A stretch of DNA of 64,000 nt from Mesoflavibacter sp037029465 (GCF_037029465.1 NZ_JAYMEM010000006.1:235266-299265); one strand, 5' to 3'; positions 27,261 through 36,804 are shown, counted from the stretch's first letter. Notes: generated by a model from the letters alone, not told the origin. A program made the numbers and translations.

Positions 27261-28445
27261 ATGAAAAATTTTATAAAAATATCAGCTTTATTTTTGACAT
27301 TATTCTTAAGCTTTACTTCTTGTGAAGAAGATGATAGTTTAGAATTTGTTGCAGCTCCACAAGGAGAATTCGAATTCACTAATACATTTTTATCAGAGTA
27401 CTCTTTACCTGCCGAAAGTAGTACTAATGACAATATTGGTGTAATATTTTCTTTTAACCCTGCAAATTTCGATGTTCCTACTAACGTATCTTATGAATTA
27501 CAGTCTTCTGTATTAGGCGATTTTTCAGATGCAACCGTAGTTCCTACTTTATCTAATGCAAATAATCAAATTGAAGTTTCTATTGGAGAATTAAAGTTAT
27601 TAGCTGAAGCTTATGAAATTCCTGTTCCAGGAATGGGTGATTTAAACTTTCGAGTAAGAGCTTTTGTTGGTGACCCAATTTCAACTACAGAAAAATTTAC
27701 ACCTATACAATCTATAACCGTTAACTTACTAGAACCACAAACTGGTGTTGTTGTAAATTGTGAATACGACCAATTATGGCTTGTAGGTGCTGGTGTCCCT
27801 GATGCTGGATGGGGATGGGGATCACCTGTAGCATTACCATGTGCTGGAGATGGTGTATACTCTGGCGAAGTTACATTACAAAGTACAACAGACGCAAACA
27901 ATTTTAGATTTTTTACTGATGCAACTTTAGAATGGTCTTCTCCTAGTTTTAATTACCCTTACTTTGCTAATGAAGGATTTGCAATAAACCCAGATTTTGA
28001 AGACGCAATGGATGGAGATAACAATTTTGCCTATACCGGTGCTAATGGTACTTATACACTAACTGTTGACTTTACTAATAAAATAATAACATTAGATGCT
28101 AGTTGTGAGTATGACCAATTATGGGCAGTAGGTGCTGGTGTACCTGATGCTGGATGGGGATGGGATTCTCCTGTTCAACTTTATTGTTTAGGTTCTGGAG
28201 CTTATGGTGCAAATGTTAACTTTGCAAGTACTGCAGATTCAAATAATTTTAGATTCTTTTCTGACGCAACTTTGGAATGGGCTTCTCCTAGTTTTAGCTA
28301 TACTTACTATGAAAACGAAGGTTACACTATTGACCCTGATTTAGTTAATGCTATGGACGATGATAACAACTTTGCTTATATAGGTGCTGATGGATATAGA
28401 GGTATTGTTATCGATACAGTAAACAAAACTATAACACTAAACTAA
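27261..28445 (+). CDS. SusE/SusF-like starch-binding lipoprotein with duplicated domain
   Basis: 394 residues. A lipoprotein signal (LFLSFTSC) is followed by an N-terminal SusE-type Ig-like domain (about 30-150). Two tandem copies of a module of about 113 residues then begin at Cys167 and Cys282, each opening with CEYDQLW and containing VGAGVPDAGWGW, NNFRFF and DATLEW. SusE/F proteins are surface lipoproteins that bind starch. The WGW aromatic clusters would suit glucan binding. The third gene of the susC operon, ending in a hairpin before the amylase gene. Confidence 0.88.
   Translation: MKNFIKISALFLTLFLSFTSCEEDDSLEFVAAPQGEFEFTNTFLSEYSLPAESSTNDNIGVIFSFNPANFDVPTNVSYELQSSVLGDFSDATVVPTLSNANNQIEVSIGELKLLAEAYEIPVPGMGDLNFRVRAFVGDPISTTEKFTPIQSITVNLLEPQTGVVVNCEYDQLWLVGAGVPDAGWGWGSPVALPCAGDGVYSGEVTLQSTTDANNFRFFTDATLEWSSPSFNYPYFANEGFAINPDFEDAMDGDNNFAYTGANGTYTLTVDFTNKIITLDASCEYDQLWAVGAGVPDAGWGWDSPVQLYCLGSGAYGANVNFASTADSNNFRFFSDATLEWASPSFSYTYYENEGYTIDPDLVNAMDDDNNFAYIGADGYRGIVIDTVNKTITLN
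27759..28442 (+). repeat. Tandem in-frame duplication of a binding module
   Basis: Two adjacent copies (27759-28103 and 28104-28442) encode near-identical modules. Long stretches match at DNA level too, for example around GGTGCTGGTGT and GATGCTGGATGGGGATGG, so the duplication is fairly recent. Confidence 0.75.
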
Positions 28446-28456
28446 AAAACAAATAA

Positions 28457-28486
28457 AAACAAGGCTATTTTCTGATAGCCTTGTTT
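28457..28486 (+). terminator. Hairpin between SusE-like and amylase genes
   Basis: A perfect 12-bp stem, AAACAAGGCTAT/ATAGCCTTGTTT, with loop TTTCTG followed by CATTTTAA. It may end or attenuate the susCDE transcript before the amylase gene, whose start is 18 bases on. Confidence 0.65.
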
Positions 28487-28504
28487 CATTTTAATAACTA
28501 AAGT

Positions 28505-31408
28505 ATGATAAAAAAATTATCTTATATTATCTTTTTAATAGTTGGATGTATCAATGCTCAAGTCTCTCTTGACGTGTCTACTATAGAAGTTGATCAACCT
28601 GTAACTATTACTGTAGATACAAATAATTTTACAGACACTAATTGTAATGGTCTTAACAATCCTTCTAAGGTTTATATGCATTCAGGTATTGGAGACAATT
28701 CTAATGCTTTTGGATTTAATGTAATTGGGAATTGGGGACAAGATGATGGTGTTGGAGAAATGACTAATAATGGAGATGGAACTTTTAGTATAACAATAAC
28801 ACCTCAAACATACTACAGCTTATCTCAAGCTCAAGCAGATGCCGCTACTCAAATGGGTGTAGTTTTTAGAAATGCTGATGGTACTGCAGAGTTAAAAGAT
28901 GATGGATGTAATGATTATATATTTCCTGTTGGTAGTGTAAAAATAAATCTTAATAATCCATCAAGTACTCCTATTGTTTTAGAGTCCGGAGATGATTTAA
29001 CAATAAGCGCCACTATTGCTTATCAAGGCTCTGTTACCGTACAAGGAAGTTTTGAGGTATTCTACAATAATGTCTCTGTAGCAACAGGTACTTGTGGATT
29101 TCCTACTTGTAGCACTACAATTCCAAACATAACAGAAAGTGGTACTGTAAAATTTGTAGGTTCTCCTACTAATACTACAGATACTGGAGAAATTAGCTTT
29201 GAAGTATTAGTTATATCAAATACTACTGAGCAGAGCATTCCAGCAGGATTAGAAGACGGTATCAATTATGATACTGATCCTACTAAAGCTACTTTAGTAT
29301 TAAGTGCCCCAAACAAAGAATACATTCAAGTTGCAGGAAGCTTTAACAACTATAACCCTGACAACTCTTATGCAATGAAAAGAGATCCTAGTACAGGTAA
29401 ATATTGGTTGGAATTAACAGGTTTGACTCCTAATCAAATAGAAACTTACCAATACTGGGTATTTGACTTAGATCCGCCTGCAAACTCTCCTGCTTTAGTA
29501 AAAACTGCAGACCCTTATTCAACTTTAGTATTGTCACCTTTTGATGATCCATGGATTCCTGCTGCATCATACCCAAACTTACCAGCATATCCTGCAGGTC
29601 AAGAACGCGAGGTTACTGTTTTACAAACAGCACAAACACCTTACAACTGGCAAGTCATAAACTTTACTAAGCCTAAAAAAGAAGACTTAATTGTTTATAA
29701 ACTTTTAGTTAGAGACTTTGATGCAGACAGAAATTATCAAGATGTCATAGATAAAATAGACTATTTTAAAAGCTTAAACATTAATGCTATCGAGTTAATG
29801 CCTGTAATGGAATTTGAAGGTAACGAAAGCTGGGGATACAATACATCCTTTCATATGGCATTAGATAAATTTTATGGTACAGAAGATAAATTAAAAGAAT
29901 TAATAGATGTTTGCCACCAAAACGGTATTGCTGTAATTTTAGATTTAGCACTAAACCATGCTTTTGGACGTAACCCAATGGTACGTATGTGGATGAATGA
30001 TCCTGATGGAGATGGTTGGGGAGAACCAAATAGTCAAAACCCATATTTTAATGTAACACCTACACATACTTATAATGTTGGAAATGATTTTAACCATTCA
30101 AACCAAATAACAAAAGACTATACAAAACGTGTCATTAAACATTGGATTGAAGAGTTTCATATAGATGGTTTTCGTTGGGATTTAACAAAAGGATTCACTC
30201 AAAACTGTACATCTGGAGACGAGAATTGTACAAATGGTTATCAACAAGATCGTGTAGATGTATTAAGAGAATACGTAGACTACTCTTGGACTTTAGACCC
30301 ATATCACTATGCTATATTTGAACACTTAGGGTCTGATCCTGAAGAACAACAATGGGCTAATTATCGTATTGGAGAAACTATTCCTAAAGGTGTAATGATG
30401 TGGAAAGAAATGTGGAACGATTACAAAAACCTTGGTAATGGTAATGCTGCAAACATTAGCGGTATGGGAAGTAACGAACATGGGTTTACAATGAAAAGAG
30501 CTTTAGGTTACCCAGAAAGTCATGATAAAGACCGTGTAATGTACGAGATGGCAACCTTTGGCGCTAGCAATGGTAGTTATGATATAACAGATTTAAATAC
30601 CGCTTTAACAAGAATGTCAACCATTGGTGCAACATCTATCATGATTCCTGGTCCTAAAATGTTATGGCATTTTGCTGAATTAGGAATGGACATTTCTATT
30701 TGGACTTGTGATAATGGTGTAGTAAATAGTGACTATGACGGAAATAATGATGGCGACTGTAAATTATCTACAAAACCACAACCACAATGGGTAAACAACT
30801 GGACAAGTGACCCAAATAGAAGTCAAGTTTTTAACGATTGGTCTAGATTGAACGATTTAAAAATTAACGAAGATGTTTTTGAAGGCGACTACTCTATTGA
30901 CTCTGGAGATTTAACACCTCGTATTTTTATTTGGAATGATGCCATTCCTGCAACAGAGTTAAAAAATGTAGTGATTTTAGCAAACTTTGATTTAACAGCT
31001 CAAAACATTGTACCAGATTTCCCTTATACGGGAACATGGTATGATTTAATGGATGAAACCAACTCAACATCAATTAATGTAACAAACACCACAGCAACAA
31101 TTAATATTCCTGCTGGTGAATTTAGAATTTTTGGTAATGCTGTGCCACAAAATTTAAGCACTACAAGTTTTGATGTAGAAGATTCTATAAAACTATATCC
31201 AAACCCAACTAAAACAACATTTTCGGTAAATATTAAATTAAACAATGTATCGATTATTGATGTTTCTGGAAAAGAAATCAAAACATTTAACGGTGATTTT
31301 GAAAAAGGACATGCTTTTAATGTAGAAGGTATTTCAGAAGGGTTGTACCTTATTCAACTTGAAAATGAAAACGGTCAATCTTCAACTCAAAAGTTGATTA
31401 TTAATTAA
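28505..31408 (+). CDS. Secreted GH13 alpha-amylase with T9SS sorting domain
   Basis: 967 residues: signal peptide (ends CINAQ), one or two N-terminal beta domains (20-230), a CBM48-like module around 255-345 (VQVAGSFNNY pattern), then a GH13 barrel. Catalytic residues are Asp in GFRWDLT (about 559), Glu in IFEHLG (about 606) and Asp in SHDKDR (about 674). The last 75 residues start with KLYPNPTKTTF and form a type A T9SS sorting domain, so it is exported to the cell surface or medium. It would make the first cut in starch or pullulan for the SusC/D/E complex encoded just upstream. Confidence 0.92.
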   Translation: MIKKLSYIIFLIVGCINAQVSLDVSTIEVDQPVTITVDTNNFTDTNCNGLNNPSKVYMHSGIGDNSNAFGFNVIGNWGQDDGVGEMTNNGDGTFSITITPQTYYSLSQAQADAATQMGVVFRNADGTAELKDDGCNDYIFPVGSVKINLNNPSSTPIVLESGDDLTISATIAYQGSVTVQGSFEVFYNNVSVATGTCGFPTCSTTIPNITESGTVKFVGSPTNTTDTGEISFEVLVISNTTEQSIPAGLEDGINYDTDPTKATLVLSAPNKEYIQVAGSFNNYNPDNSYAMKRDPSTGKYWLELTGLTPNQIETYQYWVFDLDPPANSPALVKTADPYSTLVLSPFDDPWIPAASYPNLPAYPAGQEREVTVLQTAQTPYNWQVINFTKPKKEDLIVYKLLVRDFDADRNYQDVIDKIDYFKSLNINAIELMPVMEFEGNESWGYNTSFHMALDKFYGTEDKLKELIDVCHQNGIAVILDLALNHAFGRNPMVRMWMNDPDGDGWGEPNSQNPYFNVTPTHTYNVGNDFNHSNQITKDYTKRVIKHWIEEFHIDGFRWDLTKGFTQNCTSGDENCTNGYQQDRVDVLREYVDYSWTLDPYHYAIFEHLGSDPEEQQWANYRIGETIPKGVMMWKEMWNDYKNLGNGNAANISGMGSNEHGFTMKRALGYPESHDKDRVMYEMATFGASNGSYDITDLNTALTRMSTIGATSIMIPGPKMLWHFAELGMDISIWTCDNGVVNSDYDGNNDGDCKLSTKPQPQWVNNWTSDPNRSQVFNDWSRLNDLKINEDVFEGDYSIDSGDLTPRIFIWNDAIPATELKNVVILANFDLTAQNIVPDFPYTGTWYDLMDETNSTSINVTNTTATINIPAGEFRIFGNAVPQNLSTTSFDVEDSIKLYPNPTKTTFSVNIKLNNVSIIDVSGKEIKTFNGDFEKGHAFNVEGISEGLYLIQLENENGQSSTQKLIIN

Positions 31409-31434
31409 TCAAAAAGATCTTTAATTACAAAATT

Positions 31435-31470
31435 GGCTTTAATCATTTTGATTAAAGCCTATTTTAGTTT
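31435..31470 (+). terminator. Intrinsic terminator after the amylase gene
   Basis: GGCTTTAATC/GATTAAAGCC perfect 10-bp stem with ATTTT loop, followed by TATTTTAGTTT. It lies 27 bases after the amylase stop. Confidence 0.75.
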
Positions 31471-31475
31471 AAAAC

Positions 31476-31508
31476 AAAAAAAAGCTAACTTATTCAGTTA
31501 GCTTTTTT
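31476..31508 (-). terminator. Intrinsic terminator of the tRNA-Leu transcript
   Basis: AAAAAGCTAACT/AGTTAGCTTTTT stem with TATTC loop. On the minus strand it ends in a T-run, directly downstream of the tRNA. Confidence 0.75.
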
Positions 31509-31514
31509 ACTCTG

Positions 31515-31596
31515 TACAGGCGGAGAGACTCGAACTCTCACACCTTGCGGCACTAGATCCTAAGTCTAGCGTGTCTACCAATTCCACCACGCCTGC
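31515..31596 (-). tRNA. tRNA-Leu (anticodon UAG)
   Basis: 82 nt. Acceptor stem GCAGGCG with CGCCTGT (a G-U pair at the first position), the class II D-arm pattern TGGTGGAATTGGTAGACAC, and anticodon stem CTAGA/TCTAG around loop CTTAGGA, giving anticodon TAG. A long variable arm and GTTCGAGTC T-loop follow. Discriminator A; the CCA end is not encoded. Confidence 0.95.
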
Positions 31597-31716
31597 AACT
31601 TGTTTCCGTTAATTTCGGATTGCAAATATAATCAATAGTTTCAATTTACAAACAAGTTAATAGCAGATTTTTTTGATTTCCTTTTTGTACTTTTACATAA
31701 ATCATAAAATTCTCTT

Positions 31717-33105
31717 ATGCAAAACATTTCAACATACGTAAAAGACAACAAACAACGCTTTATTGACGAGCTAATAGAACTTTTAAAAATTCCTTCAATA
31801 AGTGCAGATTCTGCTTACAAAGAACACACTTTTAATACAGCAGATGCAGTAGCAGAAAGTTTAAAAAAAGCAGGTTGTGACAACGTAGAAATCTGCCCAA
31901 CCGATGGTTATCCTATTGTCTATGCAGATAAAATAATTGATAAAAATTTACCAACCGTTTTAGTTTACGGTCATTACGATGTGCAACCGCCAGACCCTTT
32001 AGACTTATGGCTTTCGCCTCCTTTTGAACCTGTAATAAAACCTACAGATTTACATCCTGAAGGTGCAATTTTTGCACGTGGCGCTTGTGATGACAAAGGG
32101 CAAATGTACATGCACGTAAAAGCAATGGAATTTATGACCAAAAACAACTGCTTGCCTTGTAATGTTAAATTTATGGTTGAAGGCGAAGAAGAAGTTGGTA
32201 GCGTAAACCTTGGTCCATTTGTAAAAGAAAACCGCGAAAAATTAGCCAACGATGTGATCTTAATATCAGACACTGGTATGATTGCCAAAGATGTGCCTTC
32301 TATTACAACTGGATTACGTGGTTTAAGTTATGTAGAAGTTGAAGTTACAGGTCCAAATCGCGATTTACATTCTGGATTATATGGTGGTGCAGTTGCCAAT
32401 CCAATAAATGTGTTAACAAAAATGATTGCTTCGCTTCATGATGAAAACAACCATATTACCATTCCTGGTTTTTATGATAAAGTTGAAGAATTAAGCCAAG
32501 AAGAACGTGCGCAAATGGCAAAAGCACCATTTTCTTTAGACGCTTACAAAAAAGCTTTAGACATTGATGCTGTTTATGGTGAAGCTGGATACACAACAAA
32601 CGAGCGTAACAGCATTAGACCAACCTTAGACGTTAACGGAATTTGGGGCGGATACATTGGTGAAGGTGCAAAAACTGTTATTGCAAGCAAAGCTTATGCA
32701 AAAATTTCGATGCGATTAGTACCAAATCAAGATTGGGAAGAAATCACACAACTATTTAAAACACATTTTGAAAACATTGCTCCAGAAGGTGTAAAAGTAC
32801 TTGTAAAACCGCATCACGGCGGACAAGGTTACGTCACACCAATAGACAGTGTTGGTTATCAAGCTGCAAGTAAAGCTTACGAACAAACTTTTGGAAAAAC
32901 ACCAATACCTCAACGTAGTGGCGGAAGTATTCCTATCGTTTCGCTTTTTGAAGAGCAGTTAAAAAGCAAAACCATTTTAATGGGCTTTGGTTTGGATAGC
33001 GATGCTATACATAGTCCAAACGAACATTTTGGCGTATGGAATTATCTAAAAGGCATAGAAACCATTCCGTATTTCTATCAATATTTTACAGAGCTACATA
33101 AATAA
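31717..33105 (+). CDS. M20-family dipeptidase (CNDP-like)
   Basis: 462 residues, cytoplasmic. Metal ligands are visible in VYGHYDVQPP (His, about 86), ARGACDDKGQ (Asp, about 119) and GEEEVGS (Glu pair, about 154). Dimerisation-domain HSGLYGGAVANP (about 218) and the C-terminal His in DAIHSPNEHF (about 435) also fit. This M20 group removes residues from dipeptides such as carnosine or Cys-Gly using two Zn or Mn ions. It stands between the tRNA and a cloverleaf repeat, apparently monocistronic. Confidence 0.9.
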   Translation: MQNISTYVKDNKQRFIDELIELLKIPSISADSAYKEHTFNTADAVAESLKKAGCDNVEICPTDGYPIVYADKIIDKNLPTVLVYGHYDVQPPDPLDLWLSPPFEPVIKPTDLHPEGAIFARGACDDKGQMYMHVKAMEFMTKNNCLPCNVKFMVEGEEEVGSVNLGPFVKENREKLANDVILISDTGMIAKDVPSITTGLRGLSYVEVEVTGPNRDLHSGLYGGAVANPINVLTKMIASLHDENNHITIPGFYDKVEELSQEERAQMAKAPFSLDAYKKALDIDAVYGEAGYTTNERNSIRPTLDVNGIWGGYIGEGAKTVIASKAYAKISMRLVPNQDWEEITQLFKTHFENIAPEGVKVLVKPHHGGQGYVTPIDSVGYQAASKAYEQTFGKTPIPQRSGGSIPIVSLFEEQLKSKTILMGFGLDSDAIHSPNEHFGVWNYLKGIETIPYFYQYFTELHK

Positions 33106-33112
33106 AATTTGG

Positions 33113-33222
33113 GTGTTTCCACCTTTTGCTTCTAATGGCAAAAGGTGGTCACGCTTTTCATTATATCTTAATTTTGCCATATATGGTAGCAAAATTAAGG
33201 ATGTCATTACAATCGCTAACAC
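33113..33222. repeat. Three-stem cloverleaf repeat, copy B
   Basis: Outer stem GTGTT (33113-33117)/AACAC (33218-33222). Hairpin 1 is CCACCTTTTGC (33119-33129)/GCAAAAGGTGG (33138-33148), and hairpin 2 is CTTAATTTTGC (33167-33177)/GCAAAATTAAG (33189-33199); both stems are perfect over 11 bp. It has the same stem order as copy A at 8050-8136 but different bases in the stems. The element nearly touches the GTG start of the EamA gene. Confidence 0.65.
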
Positions 33223-33234
33223 AACTAACCCTAA

Positions 33235-34095
33235 GTGAAAGACCAACATTTTAAGCACGTTTTAGAACTTACCTTTGCTACCTTTTTAATAAGTACTTCT
33301 GGTGCTTTAGGTAGATATATAGATATGCCTGCGCCAGTAACAATTTGGTGGCGAAGCATTCTGGCAATGCTTATTTTATTGGGTTATTGTAAGTTTAAAA
33401 ACATCAAATTAAAGATTCATACCAAAAAAGATTTAGGCGGATTTATAATTGCGTCCATCTTTATGGCTTTACATTGGATTACATATTTTATTGCCTTACA
33501 AAAATCAAGTGTTGCAATTGGCATGTTATCGCTGTTTACGTTCCCAATAATTACAGCACTTTTAGAGCCTCTATTTTCTAAAACTAAATTTGATGTCATG
33601 CACCTTTTACTTGGCGCAATGGTACTTTTAGGTATTTATATTTTATCTCCAGAAATAGATTTTGAAAACGACGCATTTATAGGCATATTCTTCGGATTGG
33701 TATCTGCTTTGTGTTATGCACTTCGAATTTTAATAATGAAACAATATGTAACCACCTATCACGGTAGTCATTTAATGTTTTATCAATTATTAATTATGGG
33801 TATTATGTTATCGCCTGTATTAATCTTCTTAGACAGCTCTAATATGGTGACGCAATATCCTTATGTGATTATTTTAGCGTTAGTCACTACAGCTTTAGGA
33901 CATACTTTATTTGTGCAAAGTTTAAATCATTTTAAAGTGAGTACAGCAAGTATTATTGGTAGTACGCAACCTATTTTTGGGATAATTATTGCTTACTTTT
34001 TCTTAAATGAAATCCCAACCTGGAACACCTTTTTTGGCGGACTATTAATCCTTTCTACCGTCATTATAGAAAGTCTTAGAACACGAAAGAAATAA
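33235..34095 (+). CDS. DMT-superfamily (EamA) transporter
   Basis: 286 residues with ten predicted membrane helices as two EamA repeats (about 5-140 and 150-282). The only plausible start is a GTG, 12 bases after the cloverleaf repeat; the nearby ATG at 33201 is out of frame. EamA proteins export or import small metabolites; no substrate can be read. It seems to stand alone, and two BlaI-type operators follow it. Confidence 0.8.
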   Translation: MKDQHFKHVLELTFATFLISTSGALGRYIDMPAPVTIWWRSILAMLILLGYCKFKNIKLKIHTKKDLGGFIIASIFMALHWITYFIALQKSSVAIGMLSLFTFPIITALLEPLFSKTKFDVMHLLLGAMVLLGIYILSPEIDFENDAFIGIFFGLVSALCYALRILIMKQYVTTYHGSHLMFYQLLIMGIMLSPVLIFLDSSNMVTQYPYVIILALVTTALGHTLFVQSLNHFKVSTASIIGSTQPIFGIIIAYFFLNEIPTWNTFFGGLLILSTVIIESLRTRKK

Positions 34096-34116
34096 AATAT
34101 TTTCACTCAAAATTCG

Positions 34117-34160
34117 TTCTACGTTTGTAGAATTCATTTTTATATTCTACATTTGTAGAG
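34117..34160. promoter_or_regulatory. Twin BlaI-type operators (TTCTAC-N4-GTAGAA)
   Basis: Two 16-bp palindromes, TTCTAC-GTTT-GTAGAA (34117-34132, perfect) and TTCTAC-ATTT-GTAGAG (34145-34160, one mismatch), 28 bases apart and just before the BlaI-type gene. Their form, close to TACA/TGTA dyads, is what MecI/BlaI dimers bind. Confidence 0.7.
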
Positions 34161-34181
34161 GTTATTCTAAAAACATAGAAC

Positions 34182-34547
34182 ATGCAGTTATCAAAATCTG
34201 AAGAAGAATTAATGAGTTATTTATGGCAATTAGAAAAAGGCTTTATGAAAGACTTGCTAGATGCCTATCCAGAACCAAAACCCGCAAACACAACAGTTGC
34301 GACGCTTTTAAAGCGTATGACAGACAAAGGTTTTGTAGCATATAACAAATTTGGAAACTCTAGACAATACTATCCTTTAGTTAAAAAGAAAGACTATTTT
34401 TCTAAGCATGTAAATGGTTTAATTAAAAACTTTTTTAATAACAGTAGTACGCAATTTGCTTCTTTTTTTACTCAAGAAACAGATTTAACAAAAGAAGAAT
34501 TAGAAGAACTACGCGCTATTATAGACAATCAAATTAAAAACAAATAA
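34182..34547 (+). CDS. BlaI/MecI/CopY-family repressor (first pair)
   Basis: 121 residues. The BlaI winged helix occupies 1-80 (LSKSEEELMSYLWQLEKGFMKDLLDAYPEPKPANTTVATLLKRM), followed by a helical dimerisation tail. Such repressors are inactivated when the partner M56 membrane protease is triggered. The gene is two bases from the M56 gene. No beta-lactamase or PBP gene is near, so the inducing signal is probably not beta-lactam. Confidence 0.9.
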   Translation: MQLSKSEEELMSYLWQLEKGFMKDLLDAYPEPKPANTTVATLLKRMTDKGFVAYNKFGNSRQYYPLVKKKDYFSKHVNGLIKNFFNNSSTQFASFFTQETDLTKEELEELRAIIDNQIKNK

Positions 34548-34549
34548 TC

Positions 34550-36802
34550 ATGGGTATTCTGCTACTAAAATCATCGGCATGTTTAGCTATTTTAATGCTA
34601 TTTTACAAAATAGTTTTAGAGCCATTAAACCACCATCATTTTAAAAGGTTTTATTTGTTAGCTGCGCTTTTAACATCGGCAATCATACCTTTTATTACAT
34701 TTATTAAATATGTAGAGCCAACTTTTGATTTTGGTGTTTACGATCCAGAAAGTATGACAACGCCGCCATATTTTCCTGCAGAATTACCGACAATTACAGA
34801 AGAACAACCCAATACATTTTTACCAGCACTTTTATGGACGATTTATACTATTGGTATCATTGTATTTTCAATGCGATTTATTTTAAATCTAATTAAAATT
34901 TCATCTAAAATTAAAACAAATCAAAAGGTAAAAACCAATGTTTTTATAAATGTTTTAATTGAAAAATTAGCTGTTCCGCATACGTTTTTCAACTATATTT
35001 TTCTTAATAAATCTGCTTTTGAAAATAACAAAATTCCGCAAGAAGTTTTATTACATGAACAAACACATGCCAAGCAAAAACATAGTTTAGACATCTTGTT
35101 TTTAGAAATCTTGCAAATTATCTTTTGGTTTAATCCACTACTCTACTTTATAAAAAAAGACATCAAACTTAACCACGAATTTTTAGCAGATCAGCAAGTA
35201 TTAAAAAGTGGTTACCACCCAAAAACATATCAAAATCTCTTGTTAAGGTTCTCATCAAACCAAAAAGAGTTAGCATTAGTTAATGCTATCAATTATATGT
35301 CAATCAAAAAACGTTTAACAATTATGAACACACAAACATCACTCAAAACCAAATGGCTAAGAAGCCTATTACTATTACCTGTATTGGCTTTACTTTTATT
35401 TAGTTTTAGTCAAACTAAGGAAGTTGAAAAAAGTATTGAACCAAAAATTGAATATAATGAAACCAGCAAACTTTATGCTAGAAGCATAGACATCAAGGTC
35501 ATTAAGGAAGGGCACTATTTAATAGATGGATTTCTAGCTAACAAGAAAAACTTTGTAAATATTTTAAATCAATTACACCAAGATATCTCAAAAAGTGAAA
35601 GAGAAAAAGTAATAAATATACATGTTGATAGTCCAGAAGAAATCTCTGACAAAGAAGTTTGGTTTATTTTTAATAATGTTCAAGATTATGGCTACCATAG
35701 AATTGTAGCATATAATCAAGAAATTATTAGATCTAAAGGAAATACTCCTTTTAAATTAGAAAATGATATTGGTTTAGAAAAGAATAATAAGCAAATCTTA
35801 GAAATCAATCAAAACCCATTATCTTTTAAATTAAATGGTAAGCCAACTAGTTTAGAAAAATTAAGAACAGATTTTATAGACTTGTTTGGTAAAAATGACG
35901 TTGAATTACGGATAAATTCAAAAGGTAAAAGTCTTGATTATTCTATTTTAGAAAAGGTAACTGAAGAGTTAGAAGGTTTATGCAAATCAATAGAGTTAAG
36001 TCATGGTATTACTATCAATGACAAAACACATAAAGTAGCACCAAATAAAGACCATTCTTTTAATATTGTAAAAAAAGAAGAAGCTATACAGGACAAACAA
36101 TACCCAATGCTAGGTTTTTCAGTTTTTAAAGGTGATCCTATTTATGCCAATAAAAAATTGATACGAGCAAGTCAAGTTGCCGTAACTACAGAAAAGAAGG
36201 TATTAAATTTTAAGTTTAAAGTACCTGGTAAACCTACTGTAAAAGTTGATGGCACATTACTTAACAAAGAAGCTGTCAAGTATCTATTTGAAACAGAAGA
36301 TGGTACTACAGTACAATATTTTGATATTAAACTTGAAGATGGTAGTAGAGTACCGCCTATGCTTGTGGTTATAACAGAAAAACCAAATAAAAAAGATAAT
36401 GAATTAATTCCACCACCGCCACCACCTATCCCTCAAAATGCAACAAAAGAACAAAAAGAGAAATACGAAAAGATTAGTGAAGAATACTACAGAAAATATA
36501 AAATAGTAGATGGCAAACCAATTAAAATATCTGAACCTCCAAAGCCTAAAAATTTAAAAAAGGAACCAAAACCACCTGCACCACCAAAACCAAAATCGCC
36601 TTTAGACACAGTTGTTGAAATGGCAAAAAAAGGGGCTACTTTTTATTACAACGATGAAAAAATAACCTCTGATAAAGCTATAAAACTTTTAAAAGAAAAT
36701 AAGAATTTAAATATATCTTCAAGTACTAATAATGGAGTTTCAACAGTTCATATTTCTGATAAACCCATAAAAATTATTAACGGCAAAGTAGTTAATGATT
36801 AA
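34550..36802 (+). CDS. M56-family BlaR1-like membrane metalloprotease with long periplasmic region
   Basis: 750 residues. N-terminal membrane helices surround the zinc site HEQTHAKQKHS (about 173-183), with a further helix at LLLLPVLALLLFSFS (about 272-287). Then come about 460 residues outside the membrane, which include a proline-rich stretch (PPPPPPIPQN, about 624) and PPKPKNLKKEPKPPAPPKPK (about 664-683). There is no penicillin-binding sensor domain, unlike true BlaR1. The protease would cut the BlaI-type partner on receiving an unknown signal. The proline-rich segment resembles a TonB-like spacer that can cross the periplasm. Confidence 0.85.
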   Translation: MGILLLKSSACLAILMLFYKIVLEPLNHHHFKRFYLLAALLTSAIIPFITFIKYVEPTFDFGVYDPESMTTPPYFPAELPTITEEQPNTFLPALLWTIYTIGIIVFSMRFILNLIKISSKIKTNQKVKTNVFINVLIEKLAVPHTFFNYIFLNKSAFENNKIPQEVLLHEQTHAKQKHSLDILFLEILQIIFWFNPLLYFIKKDIKLNHEFLADQQVLKSGYHPKTYQNLLLRFSSNQKELALVNAINYMSIKKRLTIMNTQTSLKTKWLRSLLLLPVLALLLFSFSQTKEVEKSIEPKIEYNETSKLYARSIDIKVIKEGHYLIDGFLANKKNFVNILNQLHQDISKSEREKVINIHVDSPEEISDKEVWFIFNNVQDYGYHRIVAYNQEIIRSKGNTPFKLENDIGLEKNNKQILEINQNPLSFKLNGKPTSLEKLRTDFIDLFGKNDVELRINSKGKSLDYSILEKVTEELEGLCKSIELSHGITINDKTHKVAPNKDHSFNIVKKEEAIQDKQYPMLGFSVFKGDPIYANKKLIRASQVAVTTEKKVLNFKFKVPGKPTVKVDGTLLNKEAVKYLFETEDGTTVQYFDIKLEDGSRVPPMLVVITEKPNKKDNELIPPPPPPIPQNATKEQKEKYEKISEEYYRKYKIVDGKPIKISEPPKPKNLKKEPKPPAPPKPKSPLDTVVEMAKKGATFYYNDEKITSDKAIKLLKENKNLNISSSTNNGVSTVHISDKPIKIINGKVVND

Positions 36803-36804
36803 AT

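Noticed and set aside
34182..36802. The BlaI/M56 pair as beta-lactam resistance
   Set aside because: No penicillin-binding sensor domain in the M56 protein and no beta-lactamase or PBP gene nearby.
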